DNA of 51,432 nt from Bacteroidia bacterium (GCA_026413325.1 JANZYW010000009.1:1-51432), one strand, 5' to 3'. Shown: positions 1 through 8,162, numbered from the stretch's first letter. Notes: generated from the letters alone by a model not told the origin. Translations and numbers: made by a program.

Positions 1-744
1 TATAAGAGACAGGAGTATAGGGCTCTGTTGGAAGCTGCTTATACTACCCCAGAACGACTGAGTCCCAATGTACTTTTGCGGCCCCTTTATCAGGAATGGC
101 TTTTCCCATCGGTAGCCTACGTAGCGGGCCCCGCAGAAGTGGCATACTGGTTGGAGCTGGGGCCTGTATTTGAGGCATTTGGCATCCCCATGCCGGTCAT
201 ATACCCTCGAGGCCATGTACGGGTTCTCCCCCCCCTTTGCCCCCCGTTACCTGAGGGAATGGACTGGTCTATTGTTTTTTCTCTCTCTCAGGGGGCCTTA
301 CGGAGGCAACTGGCTTTTTTGTGGGGTAGAGAAGAGGTAGAAAAAGCACGAGAATGGTGGGAGCGGAACCGGCCCCCGTTCGAAGAGCTGCAGGAACGCC
401 CTTTCTTAGCGCAAGCTGTCCGTCACTTCTCTCGTGTGTGGCAGCAGTGGGGTCGGTTACTACATGAAAAATCAGTAAAGGCAGCTTATCATCGATACCA
501 GAAACAGGTCGATAAGATTCTGACTTTCCGAGCGGCAGTCGAGCCGGAGGGGCGTCTGCAGGAGCGTTCTCTAAACATCCATGCGTTTTCTTCGGAGGCT
601 CCGAGGGAGTGGATACGAAACTTTCTTCGACAGGCTGAGCTTAGACCAGCGCAGTGGCTGCTTTATCAAGGGCCTATGGCAGCAGCCGCTGCGTCTCTAA
701 TGGGAGCCCTTGGAGGTCCCCTCGAGCCAAGTGCACCGTCGTGA
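1..744 (+). CDS. bshC: Bacillithiol biosynthesis cysteine-adding enzyme BshC, 5'-truncated by the window edge
   Basis: The reading frame is open from base 1 and no start is visible, so roughly the N-terminal half lies outside the window. The 247 residues seen begin with the BshC signature 'LSPNVLLRPLYQEW' followed by 'YVAGPAEVAYW'. The later part is rich in charged helices, as expected for the coiled coil of this family. BshC is the cytosolic enzyme thought to add cysteine to glucosaminyl-malate and so complete bacillithiol, the low-molecular-weight thiol of Bacillota and many Bacteroidota. The TTG at base 28 is only an internal codon. The 3' end overlaps the convergent queF gene by 71 bp, and both readings look genuine. 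Family assignment is firm; nothing can be said about its promoter. Confidence 0.88.
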   Translation, partial: YKRQEYRALLEAAYTTPERLSPNVLLRPLYQEWLFPSVAYVAGPAEVAYWLELGPVFEAFGIPMPVIYPRGHVRVLPPLCPPLPEGMDWSIVFSLSQGALRRQLAFLWGREEVEKAREWWERNRPPFEELQERPFLAQAVRHFSRVWQQWGRLLHEKSVKAAYHRYQKQVDKILTFRAAVEPEGRLQERSLNIHAFSSEAPREWIRNFLRQAELRPAQWLLYQGPMAAAAASLMGALGGPLEPSAPS

Positions 745-1099
745 GAATTCCTCCCCGGATGTTGTAGCGAAGGGAGAGACGCATGTATTTCGGTTCCAAA
801 ACGGCCCAGAGGTCCTCGAAGATGAGGTCTGCCACGGGCTCTTGAAAGATTTCCTCATTCCGGTAACTGAAGAGATACATCTTCAATGCCTTCAACTCTA
901 CACAGCGGTCGGAGGGGATATACCATAGATCAAGCGTTCCGATATCGGGTAGACCCGTGCCAGGGCATACTGCGCTAAACTCCTCGGTATGGAGATGGAT
1001 AACTTGGGGTTGAGAGGTCCTAAAAGAAAAGGTCTCGAGAAGGGCACGACGTTCTGGACTTCGTACTTCTTCACGAGTATCAGCGATGCGTATCGGCAT
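674..1099 (-). CDS. queF: NADPH-dependent 7-cyano-7-deazaguanine reductase QueF
   Basis: QueF reduces the nitrile preQ0 to the amine preQ1, a cytosolic step of queuosine tRNA modification. The 141-residue product is the short, single-domain type. It shows the nucleophile motif 'SAVCPGTGLPDIGT' (Cys45, with Asp52 as the expected proton donor) and the family signature 'ELKALKMYLFSYRNE' at about 69-82, followed by a conserved Glu in 'FQEPV'. The ATG at 1099 lies 20 bp inside the end of rluB, so the two genes form a co-directional overlapping pair and are probably co-transcribed. The 3' end overlaps the convergent bshC gene. Length and motifs are complete, so I take it as functional. Confidence 0.93.
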   Translation of the reverse strand: MPIRIADTREEVRSPERRALLETFSFRTSQPQVIHLHTEEFSAVCPGTGLPDIGTLDLWYIPSDRCVELKALKMYLFSYRNEEIFQEPVADLIFEDLWAVLEPKYMRLSLRYNIRGGILTTVHLARGDLQGLPLETQRLLP

Positions 1100-2090
1100 G
1101 TGAGGGGATAGATGAGACTGTAGGAAGCATCTTAAGCCAGCCGACTTCTTGAGGGGTTAGCAATCGCCATTTACCACGGGGGACCCCCTTACGCGTAATG
1201 GGGCCAAAGGCGATTCTATCCAGGCTCTTGACCCGATATCCCATATGCTCCATCATACGGCGAACGATGTGTTTGCGCCCGATGTGCAAGGTGAGGATAA
1301 GGGTATAGGGGTCTTCTAAGTGCGCTTCGTCGGCCTGGGCTACTCCATCTGTCAGGGGGAGGCCTCTAAGCAGTCTTTCGACGATGTCCGCATTCATAGG
1401 CTTAACAGTGGTAACCCGATAAGTTCGGGGAACTTTACTGCGAGGGTGGAGAAGTTTTTGGGCTAAATCGCCGTCATTGGTAAGCAGAAGGATGCCTGTC
1501 GTGTTCCGGTCAAGTCGTCCAATGGGATACAGCCGAGCAGGTGGGACCCCTTCTAACAGGTCCAAAACCGTTTTCCGTCCTTTTTCATCGGACACGGTAC
1601 AGACGGTGTTTTTAGGCTTGTTTAGAAGGATATAGATGGGCTTTTCGGGATAAATAACTCGTCCGCGATAGGTGACGGTATCTTTCTCTCGGTCTATCCA
1701 CATCCAGGGCTCCCGTACAGTCTGACCATTGACTTCTACTTGACCATTTTGGATGAGCTTAGCCGCGTTTCGACGGGAGGCTACACCTGCCAGGGCTAAA
1801 TATCGAATCAGACGGATCCGAGCGGGTAAGGCTTCTTTCTTCGGAGAAGGAGACGTAAGAGGCTGCTTACGAGAAGGAGGAGTGGGTTGCGGTCCCCTTT
1901 CCAGGGAGCGATGCTCTTTTCTGGACGGTCCTTTTCTCTGCTGTACCGCAGAGGGCTTAGGACGCTTACCGAAGGAATTTTTCTCTTCTTTTCTTTTGTC
2001 TGGGGAAGAGCGAAAAGAAGAAAAGGAAACTTCTGATCGTCTCGGGGAGGCTGATGAAAAGGTAGAGCGACGCTGGACTGGTTTTTTCAC
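1080..2090 (-). CDS. rluB: rRNA pseudouridine synthase, RsuA/RluB/RluE/RluF family, with long basic N-terminal tail
   Basis: This enzyme isomerises a uridine of ribosomal RNA to pseudouridine. Residues 1-88 are a Lys/Arg/Ser/Pro-rich tail without visible fold. An S4 RNA-binding domain follows at about 90-135 ('ASRRNAAKLIQNGQVEVNG'). The catalytic domain carries 'GRLDRNTTG' at 191-199, with Asp194 as the catalytic aspartate, and 'LLLTNDG'. The start is a GTG at 2090, chosen because a near-perfect -7 box (TACCTTTA, 2095-2102) ends four bases before it. Such basic tails on RluB-type proteins are common in Bacteroidota. The exact target (RluB-like 23S site versus RsuA-like 16S site) cannot be told from sequence alone. 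Its 3' end overlaps queF. Confidence 0.88.
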   Translation of the reverse strand: MKKPVQRRSTFSSASPRRSEVSFSSFRSSPDKRKEEKNSFGKRPKPSAVQQRKGPSRKEHRSLERGPQPTPPSRKQPLTSPSPKKEALPARIRLIRYLALAGVASRRNAAKLIQNGQVEVNGQTVREPWMWIDREKDTVTYRGRVIYPEKPIYILLNKPKNTVCTVSDEKGRKTVLDLLEGVPPARLYPIGRLDRNTTGILLLTNDGDLAQKLLHPRSKVPRTYRVTTVKPMNADIVERLLRGLPLTDGVAQADEAHLEDPYTLILTLHIGRKHIVRRMMEHMGYRVKSLDRIAFGPITRKGVPRGKWRLLTPQEVGWLKMLPTVSSIPSHADTHR

Positions 2091-2094
2091 AAAG

Positions 2095-2102
2095 TAAAGG
2101 TA
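2095..2102 (-). promoter_or_regulatory. -7 box TACCTTTA of rluB
   Basis: One mismatch to TAnnTTTG (final G is A). It ends 4 bases before the GTG at 2090, so transcription should begin at or near the start codon of the rluB-queF operon. Confidence 0.5.
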
Positions 2103-2122
2103 CGATTTTAAGGGGACTTAGC

Positions 2123-2746
2123 TTAGGGTGAAGGCTTTGAGATGGGCTGAGAAAAGAGCGGAGAATCGGAGGCCAGCAGGGCCTGGGGCTGATTGGGAGG
2201 GGAAAGGTGAAAAGTACGCAAACCTGCGCGTTGCGCTCCTGCTATATTCAGCTCGTTATCATCTACAAAGAGGGTCTCAGAGGCAGACCATCTCAGCCGT
2301 TCCAGGACATACCTATACGTGTCAGGATCGGGCTTTCGAAGGTGGATGCGATTGGAAAAGAAGATACCAGCAAAATACACTTTCCAAGGCTGAATCTCAG
2401 GTTCTACTCTTTCCAAGTGGAGGTCATTGGTATTACTTAGGAGGGCGAGAGAGAAGGAACTCGCCAGTTTTGCCAATACCTCGTCGGCTTGTGGAAGAGG
2501 ACCCAGTAGCATAGCATTCCAGGCGGCTGTGAGCTCAGCCACGGTCAAGGTTGGAAACTCCTTTTGCCAGTAGCTGAGGAAATCTTTAGTTTCCAGGAGG
2601 CCCTTTTCGTAGGCGGCTAATGCAGGGCTCTGTAAGAGGGATGGAAGAGCTTCTGGAGAAATGCCCAGCGCACGGGTCGTCCGGTGATAGTCAATCCCGT
2701 ATAAGACCCCTCCCAGGTCAAATAAAATGTTCCGAATCTGGGGCAT
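2123..2746 (-). CDS. HAD-superfamily hydrolase, YihX-like phosphatase
   Basis: The 207-residue product has the four haloacid-dehalogenase motifs. These are 'LFDLGGVLYG' (nucleophile Asp10, with Gly in place of the usual second Asp, as in YihX-type members), 'LLSNTND' (motif II), 'LRKPDP' (motif III Lys) and 'FVDDNELNI' (motif IV). A helical cap lies between motifs I and II. Such enzymes dephosphorylate small sugar phosphates or other metabolites in the cytosol; the substrate cannot be predicted. The gene lies 32 bases upstream of rluB on the same strand, but rluB appears to have its own box. I see no good -7 box before its ATG. The closest match (TACACTTTA, one base too long) is weak. Confidence 0.82.
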   Translation of the reverse strand: MPQIRNILFDLGGVLYGIDYHRTTRALGISPEALPSLLQSPALAAYEKGLLETKDFLSYWQKEFPTLTVAELTAAWNAMLLGPLPQADEVLAKLASSFSLALLSNTNDLHLERVEPEIQPWKVYFAGIFFSNRIHLRKPDPDTYRYVLERLRWSASETLFVDDNELNIAGAQRAGLRTFHLSPPNQPQALLASDSPLFSQPISKPSP

Positions 2747-2826
2747 ATAAAGTGTATCTTATGAGCAAGATAGGGGACAGAAAGAGTATTATTCTTTTCC
2801 GACAGACAGCCTTTCGCACTTTTTGC

Positions 2827-3480
2827 TTATTTATATGGTGAAGGAGTGGTTGTTTTTCTGCTTCGGTGCTCTTTCCAGGCTGTGCGTAAGAGAGGGAGGA
2901 CTGATACAAAAATGATGAGGAGGGCGATCAACTCTACATATTTTCTCAACCAGGGGAAGACGCTACCCAAGCCATATCCAACCAGTACTAAGGAGAAAAC
3001 CCAGATGAATCCCCCTGTCACATTGTACAGAAGGAAGGTTCGGGGAGGAAACTGCACTGCACCCGCTAAAATCGGTGCGAAGGTTCGGACGATCGGCACA
3101 AAGCGCCCAAGGATGATCGCACTCCCCCCCCATCGCTGGTAAAATGAACGGGTTTGGTCCAGATATTTACGCTTGAAAAAGCGAGAGTCCTGCTTTTCAA
3201 AGAGTCTCTGCCCCAGGAAACGCCCTGTCCAGTATCCTACTTGGTCTCCTACCACAGCAGCGATAATCAGGGAGAGAATCACCCAACCGATGGGGGTGGG
3301 GAGGATGTTTAGTGCGCAAAACAATCCTACCGTAAACAGCAAGGAATCGCCCGGCAGGAAAAAGCCTATCATGAGACCTGTTTCCGCAAAGACTACAGCC
3401 GTTACGAATGCGAGCCCTCCTATTTGGATAATTTTTTCCGGGTCGATGAGCTGACGGAAAAGGTCAAATAGCTCTTGCAC
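2827..3480 (-). CDS. DedA/VTT-family integral membrane protein
   Basis: The 217-residue product is strongly hydrophobic with about five or six membrane segments. It has the DedA pattern: 'FFLPGDSLLF' after the first helices, then 'RFVPIVRTFAPILAG' near the middle, the conserved Arg/Pro region of the VTT domain. DedA proteins act in the inner membrane, with proposed roles in lipid (undecaprenyl phosphate) flipping and membrane potential. I place the start at GTG 3480 rather than the ATG at 3495, because an exact -7 box (TATCTTTG) lies inside that 15-base extension and ends four bases before the GTG. The gene is divergent from kynU, with about 170 bp between the two boxes. Confidence 0.86.
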   Translation of the reverse strand: MQELFDLFRQLIDPEKIIQIGGLAFVTAVVFAETGLMIGFFLPGDSLLFTVGLFCALNILPTPIGWVILSLIIAAVVGDQVGYWTGRFLGQRLFEKQDSRFFKRKYLDQTRSFYQRWGGSAIILGRFVPIVRTFAPILAGAVQFPPRTFLLYNVTGGFIWVFSLVLVGYGLGSVFPWLRKYVELIALLIIFVSVLPLLRTAWKEHRSRKTTTPSPYK

Positions 3481-3484
3481 CGAG

Positions 3485-3492
3485 CAAAGATA
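3485..3492 (-). promoter_or_regulatory. -7 box TATCTTTG of the dedA-family gene
   Basis: Exact TAnnTTTG match ending 4 bases before GTG 3480. It overlaps the codons that an ATG start at 3495 would need, so it argues for a leaderless GTG start. Confidence 0.6.
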
Positions 3493-3653
3493 CATCTCCC
3501 TTCTTTCAGGGGTGAAAAATGCTTGTAAAGGGAGGAGCGCTTCATGCTGGGCTGGCTAAGCAGGAAGATCGTGTGGACCTGGAGAGTAGCCGTATGCATC
3601 TTGATGGATTTCTCTCCTTTGTGTAGAGGGGTAGAAGGTCAAGGGGGGAATCG

Positions 3654-3661
3654 TACCTTCG
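3654..3661 (+). promoter_or_regulatory. -7 box TACCTTCG of kynU
   Basis: One mismatch to TAnnTTTG (third T of the TTTG half is C). It ends 4 bases before the kynU ATG at 3666. Confidence 0.45.
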
Positions 3662-3665
3662 GAGT

Positions 3666-4847
3666 ATGTATCGCTCGCTTTTTTCTATCCCCCGTCGCGA
3701 CCGAGATAAGGAGTGGGTCTACTTTTGTGGGCACTCTTTGGGGGCGCAGCCTAAAGCGGCTCCCAGTTACGTTCGTAGGGCTCTGGAGCAGTGGTCTTGG
3801 GAAGGGGTAGGTGCGTATTTCTCCAAGCGCAGCCACTGGATAGATTATGCAGATCGATTACGATCAAAACTCGCTCCCCTTGTAGGCGCCTCACCAGAGT
3901 CGGTGGCGATAGCTCATACCCTAACCACTAATCTACATCTGCTGCTGGCCAGCTTTTATCGTCCCACTCCTCGCCGGTACTATATTTTGACAGAACAACA
4001 TCCTTTTCCTTCTGATCGATATGCCCTGCAGAGCTGGGCAGACAAGCTGGGGTACCCTGATGCAGTCCGAGAGCTTCCTACGCTCGTTCCTACCACAGAA
4101 GAAGTGATAGCCGAGATAGAAAAAATAGGGGAGCGACTCTCGGGCGTTTGGATGAGTGGGGTTCATTACCTCACGGGGCAGTATTTTGATATCGAGCGGA
4201 TAACTACAGCGGCGCATCGGGTAGGGGCATGGGCAGGATGGGATCTGGCACATGCTGTGGGAAACGTCCCCTTGCAAATAGAAGCTTGGAACGTTGATTT
4301 CGCCGTATGGTGCAGCTATAAGTATTTGAATGCGGGTCCTGGTGCTGTCGGAGGCCTATATGTCCACCCGAGGAGATGGGAGGAGGCAAGTATCCTGGCC
4401 GGATGGTGGGGAAATCGGCTGGAGACCCGCTTTCTGATGCGCGCTACCTTTGAGCCAGCTCCAGACGCGCGGGCCTGGATGCACAGCAATCCCTCCCCTT
4501 TGTTATTAGGGGCTCTGGAGGCCAGCCTGGATATCTTTAGTTTATTAGACCTTCAAGCATATTATGCACAGGTCCGAGATTTACACAACCGCTTACGGGT
4601 ACAGTTGGAGGGATGCCCCTTCGTAGAAATCCTCACTCCGAGGGTGCAGCATGGAGCACAGGTTTCTTTCCGCCTCAAGGTACCCTCGCCTCGTCAGGCT
4701 TTTGAAATCCTTCTCGACCAGGGATTCTTTGTAGATTGGCGAGAGCCAGATGTGATTCGGGCCGCACCCGTAGCTTTGTACAATCAACCTGATGAAGTGG
4801 ATAGCTTTGCTTCAGCGGTGGTTGCTCTGGAGCGCATACGGGCTTGA
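3666..4847 (+). CDS. kynU: Kynureninase
   Basis: Kynureninase is a cytosolic PLP enzyme that cleaves kynurenine (or 3-hydroxykynurenine) to anthranilate (or 3-hydroxyanthranilate) and alanine. The 393-residue product begins with the family motif 'VYFCGHSLGAQPK' at 18-30. It carries 'WDLAHAVGN' at 192-200 (Asp193 for the PLP ring nitrogen) and 'CSYKYLNAGPG' with the Schiff-base Lys219. It ends with 'DVIRAAPVALYNQPDEV', typical of the substrate-binding C-terminus. ATG 3666 is the first usable start after an in-frame stop at 3624 and follows a -7 box by four bases. No other kynurenine-pathway gene lies in the window. The next gene, an M61 peptidase, starts only seven bases after the stop, so the two are probably co-transcribed. 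Confidence 0.92.
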   Translation: MYRSLFSIPRRDRDKEWVYFCGHSLGAQPKAAPSYVRRALEQWSWEGVGAYFSKRSHWIDYADRLRSKLAPLVGASPESVAIAHTLTTNLHLLLASFYRPTPRRYYILTEQHPFPSDRYALQSWADKLGYPDAVRELPTLVPTTEEVIAEIEKIGERLSGVWMSGVHYLTGQYFDIERITTAAHRVGAWAGWDLAHAVGNVPLQIEAWNVDFAVWCSYKYLNAGPGAVGGLYVHPRRWEEASILAGWWGNRLETRFLMRATFEPAPDARAWMHSNPSPLLLGALEASLDIFSLLDLQAYYAQVRDLHNRLRVQLEGCPFVEILTPRVQHGAQVSFRLKVPSPRQAFEILLDQGFFVDWREPDVIRAAPVALYNQPDEVDSFASAVVALERIRA

Positions 4848-4854
4848 CCTGGTT

Positions 4855-6570
4855 ATGGCTGCCCCCGTTCGATATCGTCTGACCTGGGATACTCCTCCTC
4901 GCTATACCTATCACGTAGAGGTAGAGGCGTCTCCCTCTAAAGGAAAGCATACAGACTTTTCCCTTCCGGCGTGGCGTCCGGGTCGATACATATTGCAGAA
5001 CTATGCAGGGGCTGTGTCCCATTTCTCCGCTTACGATGGGGAGGGAAAGCCTCTTCCTTGGCGCAAAGTGACAAAAGATACTTGGCGAGTACAAAACCCT
5101 TCTCGAGGCTCTATACGAGTACAGTACCGTTTCTATGCCAAGCAGATCGATGCCGGCTCAAGCTATCTCTCCGAAGGGTTGGTATATCTCAATCCAGTCA
5201 ATCTCCTCGTATACATCCCTGGTCGTTTAGAAGAGCCTTGCGAGTTGGAGATAGTTTCCCTTCCCGATGGTTGGGATGTAGCGACTGCTCTACCTCGTCA
5301 GAGCCATCGTCGCTTCTCAGCCAGAGACTACCATCAGCTCGTGGACTGCCCGGTGTTAGCTGCCCCCCACCTCCTAAGCTATACCACCTCGTGTGAAGAG
5401 CTTACTCTACATGTACATTTCTGGGGTCGGGTGGGTGCAAAGAGTCTCGCCCCTTTTGTCGAAGACCTCTGTAAGATCATACGCGTGCAGAAAGCCATCT
5501 GGGGAAATAAGCTTCCTCTCTCGGAATACCATTTTATGTACTTACTGGTGCCTTTTCAGCTTCGACATGCGGTCGAACACGAAACCTCGGCTATGTTTGT
5601 CTTGCCAGAGGAAGGAGCCGCATCCGAAGAAGCCTTGAAGAGCTTTTTGGGTATATCCGCTCATGAGTTCTTTCATGTATGGAACGTCAAACGCCTACGT
5701 CCCGCTGCCCTATGGCCTTATCGGTATGATAAGGAGTGTTACACGAGCCTACACTGGCTGACAGAGGGCGTGACAGACTACTATACGACGCTTACTCTTC
5801 TGAGAGCGGGCATCCTTTCACCTGAGGAGTACTGGAAGCGGCTAAGTACAGAACTTTCTCAAATAGAGAACGGGTTTGCATACCAGCTTTTTTCTCCTGC
5901 TGAGCTTAGTGTAGATAGCTGGCTTGCTAATTCTTCTTATCGACCTTCTCATTTCCAGGGTTCTTTTTACGCTGCGGGAAAGCGAGTGGGCTTTTTATTG
6001 GATATGGTGCTACGGCGGGAGACAAAAGGGAAAGTGACTTTGGATTCTCTGCTGCGATATCTGTACTCTCAGTACTACGAGAAAGGGAAGGGTATCCCAG
6101 AGGATGGAGTGGAGAAGGCCGCTGTTCGGTTAGGAGGGGCGGCTTTGAGAAGCTTTTTTGCTCGGTATGTGTGGGGGAAAGAGTCCCCCATCTATGAAGA
6201 GCTGTTAGACGGACTACCGCTGAGAGTTCATCGAGAGAGGCATATTCTCAGAGAGTGGGGATGTATAGGGCTCTCCCGGGTACGCTCGGAAGGGGAGGGC
6301 CTCAGGGTAGAAGAAATTCTCCCGGGGAGTTTAGCAGAGCGGGCAGGAATAGAAATCGGCGATATACTGCTTACAGTAGGAGAGCAGAGCGTTCGAGATT
6401 TGCCGCCTGACTACTGGGAAAAGACTCTTTTAGGGGCTCGCTTGCTTTTAGGATGGAGTCGCGAGGGCTTTCCCATGGAGAAAGAGATCCTGCTCACTCC
6501 CGAGGCGGCAAGCTACCGTGTAGAAGTCCATCTTACACCTACAGAGCCCGGCTTTCTCCTCGACTTTTGA
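4855..6570 (+). CDS. M61-family (glycyl) aminopeptidase with C-terminal PDZ domain
   Basis: The protein has the M61 plan. An N-terminal beta domain ('FSLPAWRPGRYILQNYAG') leads to the gluzincin site 'SAHEFFHVWNVKRLRP' (HExxH at about 270-274) and the downstream Glu in 'LTEGVTDYY'. A PDZ domain follows near the C-terminus ('ILPGSLAERAGIEIGDIL'). M61 enzymes remove N-terminal residues, often Gly or Ala, from peptides. I chose ATG 4855, just after the kynU stop, giving 571 residues. An in-frame ATG at 4792 would add 21 residues ('MKWIALLQRWLLW') that overlap kynU by 56 bp. That extension is weakly signal-peptide-like but is broken by charged residues, so cellular location is uncertain. Confidence 0.86.
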   Translation: MAAPVRYRLTWDTPPRYTYHVEVEASPSKGKHTDFSLPAWRPGRYILQNYAGAVSHFSAYDGEGKPLPWRKVTKDTWRVQNPSRGSIRVQYRFYAKQIDAGSSYLSEGLVYLNPVNLLVYIPGRLEEPCELEIVSLPDGWDVATALPRQSHRRFSARDYHQLVDCPVLAAPHLLSYTTSCEELTLHVHFWGRVGAKSLAPFVEDLCKIIRVQKAIWGNKLPLSEYHFMYLLVPFQLRHAVEHETSAMFVLPEEGAASEEALKSFLGISAHEFFHVWNVKRLRPAALWPYRYDKECYTSLHWLTEGVTDYYTTLTLLRAGILSPEEYWKRLSTELSQIENGFAYQLFSPAELSVDSWLANSSYRPSHFQGSFYAAGKRVGFLLDMVLRRETKGKVTLDSLLRYLYSQYYEKGKGIPEDGVEKAAVRLGGAALRSFFARYVWGKESPIYEELLDGLPLRVHRERHILREWGCIGLSRVRSEGEGLRVEEILPGSLAERAGIEIGDILLTVGEQSVRDLPPDYWEKTLLGARLLLGWSREGFPMEKEILLTPEAASYRVEVHLTPTEPGFLLDF

Positions 6571-6580
6571 AGGTGTGGCT

Positions 6581-6588
6581 TACCTTTG
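6581..6588 (+). promoter_or_regulatory. -7 box TACCTTTG of mdh
   Basis: Exact TAnnTTTG match ending 4 bases before the mdh ATG at 6593. It lies inside a possible 6-codon upstream extension and so argues against it. Confidence 0.62.
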
Positions 6589-6592
6589 CCAC

Positions 6593-7519
6593 ATGGCTAA
6601 AGTCTCCGTTATCGGTGCTGGTAACGTCGGTGCGACCGCCGCTGACGTCATCGCTCGCTCTGGCTATTGCCACGAAGTCGTATTGCTCGATATTAAACCC
6701 GGCCTCGCAGAAGGAAAAGCTTTAGATATCGCTCAGACAGCTCCACTGTTGGGCTTCGATACACAGGTCCGAGGTGTCACGAACGACTATAAGGCTATCG
6801 CTGACTCGGATATTGTAGTCATTACGTCGGGTCGCCCTCGCAGCCCAGGCATGAGTCGAGATGACCTTATCCATGTGAACGCCGATATCATCAAATCGGT
6901 CATAGAACCTGCGGTATTTTATGCACCCAATGCGATTTTTATCATCGTGACGAACCCGCTGGATACGATGGTATACTATGCGTATAAGTTGTCCCGCCTA
7001 CCTTCACAGCGGGTCATCGGGATGGCTGGCGTCTTAGATACAGCTCGATATCGCTATTTTCTCGCCCAAGAGCTCAACTCTTCCGTGCAGGATATTGAGG
7101 CGATGTTGTTAGGGGGGCATGGAGATACGATGGTTCCCCTCCCCCGATACACTACGATAAGTGGTATACCTGTAGTTAACTTGTTGTCTAAGGATAAGCT
7201 GGATGCGATCATCGAACGTACTAAGTTTGGAGGAGGGGAGCTGACCAAACTGTTGGGTACGTCGGCCTGGTATGCACCTGGCACGGCAGTGGCTCAGATG
7301 GTAGCTTCTATTTTATTGGATCAAAAGCGGGTTCTACCCTGCAGTGTATATCTCCAAGGCCAGTACGACCTCCATGATATCTATGTGGGGGTCCCCGCCA
7401 AACTGGGCCGCAATGGCGTGGAAGAAATCATCCAGTTAGCGCTCAACGAGGAAGAAAAGAAACTTCTCCTCACATCAGCGGAGGCGGTTCGGGCGATGAA
7501 TGCAGTGCTGAAGTTCTGA
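6593..7519 (+). CDS. mdh: Malate dehydrogenase, LDH-like type
   Basis: This cytosolic TCA-cycle enzyme interconverts malate and oxaloacetate with NAD(H). The 308-residue product starts with the Rossmann motif 'VSVIGAGNVG' and has Asp33 at the end of the second strand, which favours NAD over NADP. 'RPRSPGMSRDD' at 81-91 supplies Arg83 and Arg89 for the dicarboxylate and fits malate rather than lactate specificity. 'TNPLD', Arg152 and the catalytic His176 in 'GGHGDTMVP' complete the site. The start is ATG 6593; an in-frame codon at 6575 would place the -7 box inside the gene. It appears monocistronic: 90 bp separate it from rpmI, which has its own box. Confidence 0.95.
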   Translation: MAKVSVIGAGNVGATAADVIARSGYCHEVVLLDIKPGLAEGKALDIAQTAPLLGFDTQVRGVTNDYKAIADSDIVVITSGRPRSPGMSRDDLIHVNADIIKSVIEPAVFYAPNAIFIIVTNPLDTMVYYAYKLSRLPSQRVIGMAGVLDTARYRYFLAQELNSSVQDIEAMLLGGHGDTMVPLPRYTTISGIPVVNLLSKDKLDAIIERTKFGGGELTKLLGTSAWYAPGTAVAQMVASILLDQKRVLPCSVYLQGQYDLHDIYVGVPAKLGRNGVEEIIQLALNEEEKKLLLTSAEAVRAMNAVLKF

Positions 7520-7605
7520 GCCCAAGCCTTACAGTGGCGAGAAAGAGAAGCCCTTCTTGTGGGAAGCTATCTTGTGAAAGGGCAGATGGAGACCCTAAAC
7601 TTTCC

Positions 7606-7613
7606 TATCTTTG
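7606..7613 (+). promoter_or_regulatory. -7 box TATCTTTG of rpmI-rplT-fabD
   Basis: Exact TAnnTTTG match. It ends 6 bases before ATG 7620 and overlaps the alternative TTG start at 7611-7613, so the transcription start would fall near the ATG. Confidence 0.58.
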
Positions 7614-7808
7614 CCCCCCATGAAGGGCCATTCAGGTAGTAAAAAAAGGTTCAAGCGAAGTGCGACGGGGAAGCTTCTTCATAAGGCTACGGGGCGTCGG
7701 CATAATTTTTCTGCTAAAAGTATTCGGCGTAAGCGAGCTTTGCGAAAGAAAAGGGTCGTTTCTAAGGCAGATATGCGCCGGCTTTCTCTCATAACCGTGC
7801 ATCTCTAA
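7611..7808 (+). CDS. rpmI: 50S ribosomal protein bL35
   Basis: The 65-residue, very basic protein matches bL35 of the large ribosomal subunit ('MKGHSGSKKRFKRSATGK', 'HNFSAKSIRRKRALRK'). Two starts are possible. TTG 7611 gives 'MPPMKGHSG', matching the usual 'MPKMKTHSG' of the family. ATG 7620 gives a protein three residues shorter. The TTG lies inside an exact -7 box, so if that box drives transcription the mRNA would begin near 7620 and only the ATG could be used. I list the longer form because of family conservation, but the choice is open. rplT follows after 6 bp. Confidence 0.92.
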   Translation: MPPMKGHSGSKKRFKRSATGKLLHKATGRRHNFSAKSIRRKRALRKKRVVSKADMRRLSLITVHL

Positions 7809-7814
7809 GAGTAT

Positions 7815-8162
7815 ATGCGTGCCAGAAATAGAGTAGCCTCGCGAGAGCGAAGGCGTCGTGTCTTACGGCTCACGAAAGGGTATTGGGGGCGGAAGAAAAA
7901 TGTTTTCCGTCATGCGAACAATCAGCTTCAGAAGGGACTGACGTATGCTTATGCGCACCGAAGGAGAAAAAAGCGAGATTTTCGGTGCTTATGGATTGTA
8001 CGGATCAATGCAGCTGCACGGGAGCATGGCCTTTCCTACAGCCAGCTTATTCATAAACTCAAACAAACAGGTTTGCAGCTGAATCGCAAGATGTTAGCGG
8101 ATCTCGCTCTTACGCAGCCCAAAACGTTTTCAGCGATTGTAGAGAAGGTAAAGGCTGCTTGA
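7815..8162 (+). CDS. rplT: 50S ribosomal protein bL20
   Basis: The 115-residue basic protein matches bL20 along its whole length ('MRARNRVASRERRRRVL', 'KGYWGRKKNVFRHANNQ', 'RRRKKRDFRCLWIVRINAA', 'LNRKMLADLA'). It binds 23S rRNA early in 50S assembly. It follows rpmI by six bases, the usual rpmI-rplT order. The common upstream partner infC is absent, and the pair instead starts with its own -7 box. The stop codon overlaps the start of fabD (TGATG), so a fatty-acid gene is translationally coupled to ribosomal proteins here. With so short a leader I see no room for the classical L20 autoregulatory RNA structure upstream of rpmI. Confidence 0.95.
   Translation: MRARNRVASRERRRRVLRLTKGYWGRKKNVFRHANNQLQKGLTYAYAHRRRKKRDFRCLWIVRINAAAREHGLSYSQLIHKLKQTGLQLNRKMLADLALTQPKTFSAIVEKVKAA

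Noticed and set aside
3544-3810. 88-codon plus-strand frame crossing the start of kynU
   Set aside because: It overlaps kynU in another frame, shows no family pattern and has no -7 box at its start.
4771-4792. Exact TAGCTTTG box upstream of ATG 4792 as promoter/start of the M61 peptidase
   Set aside because: The spacing is 13 bases, outside the 3-6 base pattern, the site lies inside kynU, and the ATG 4855 after the kynU stop is simpler. Kept only as an alternative start.
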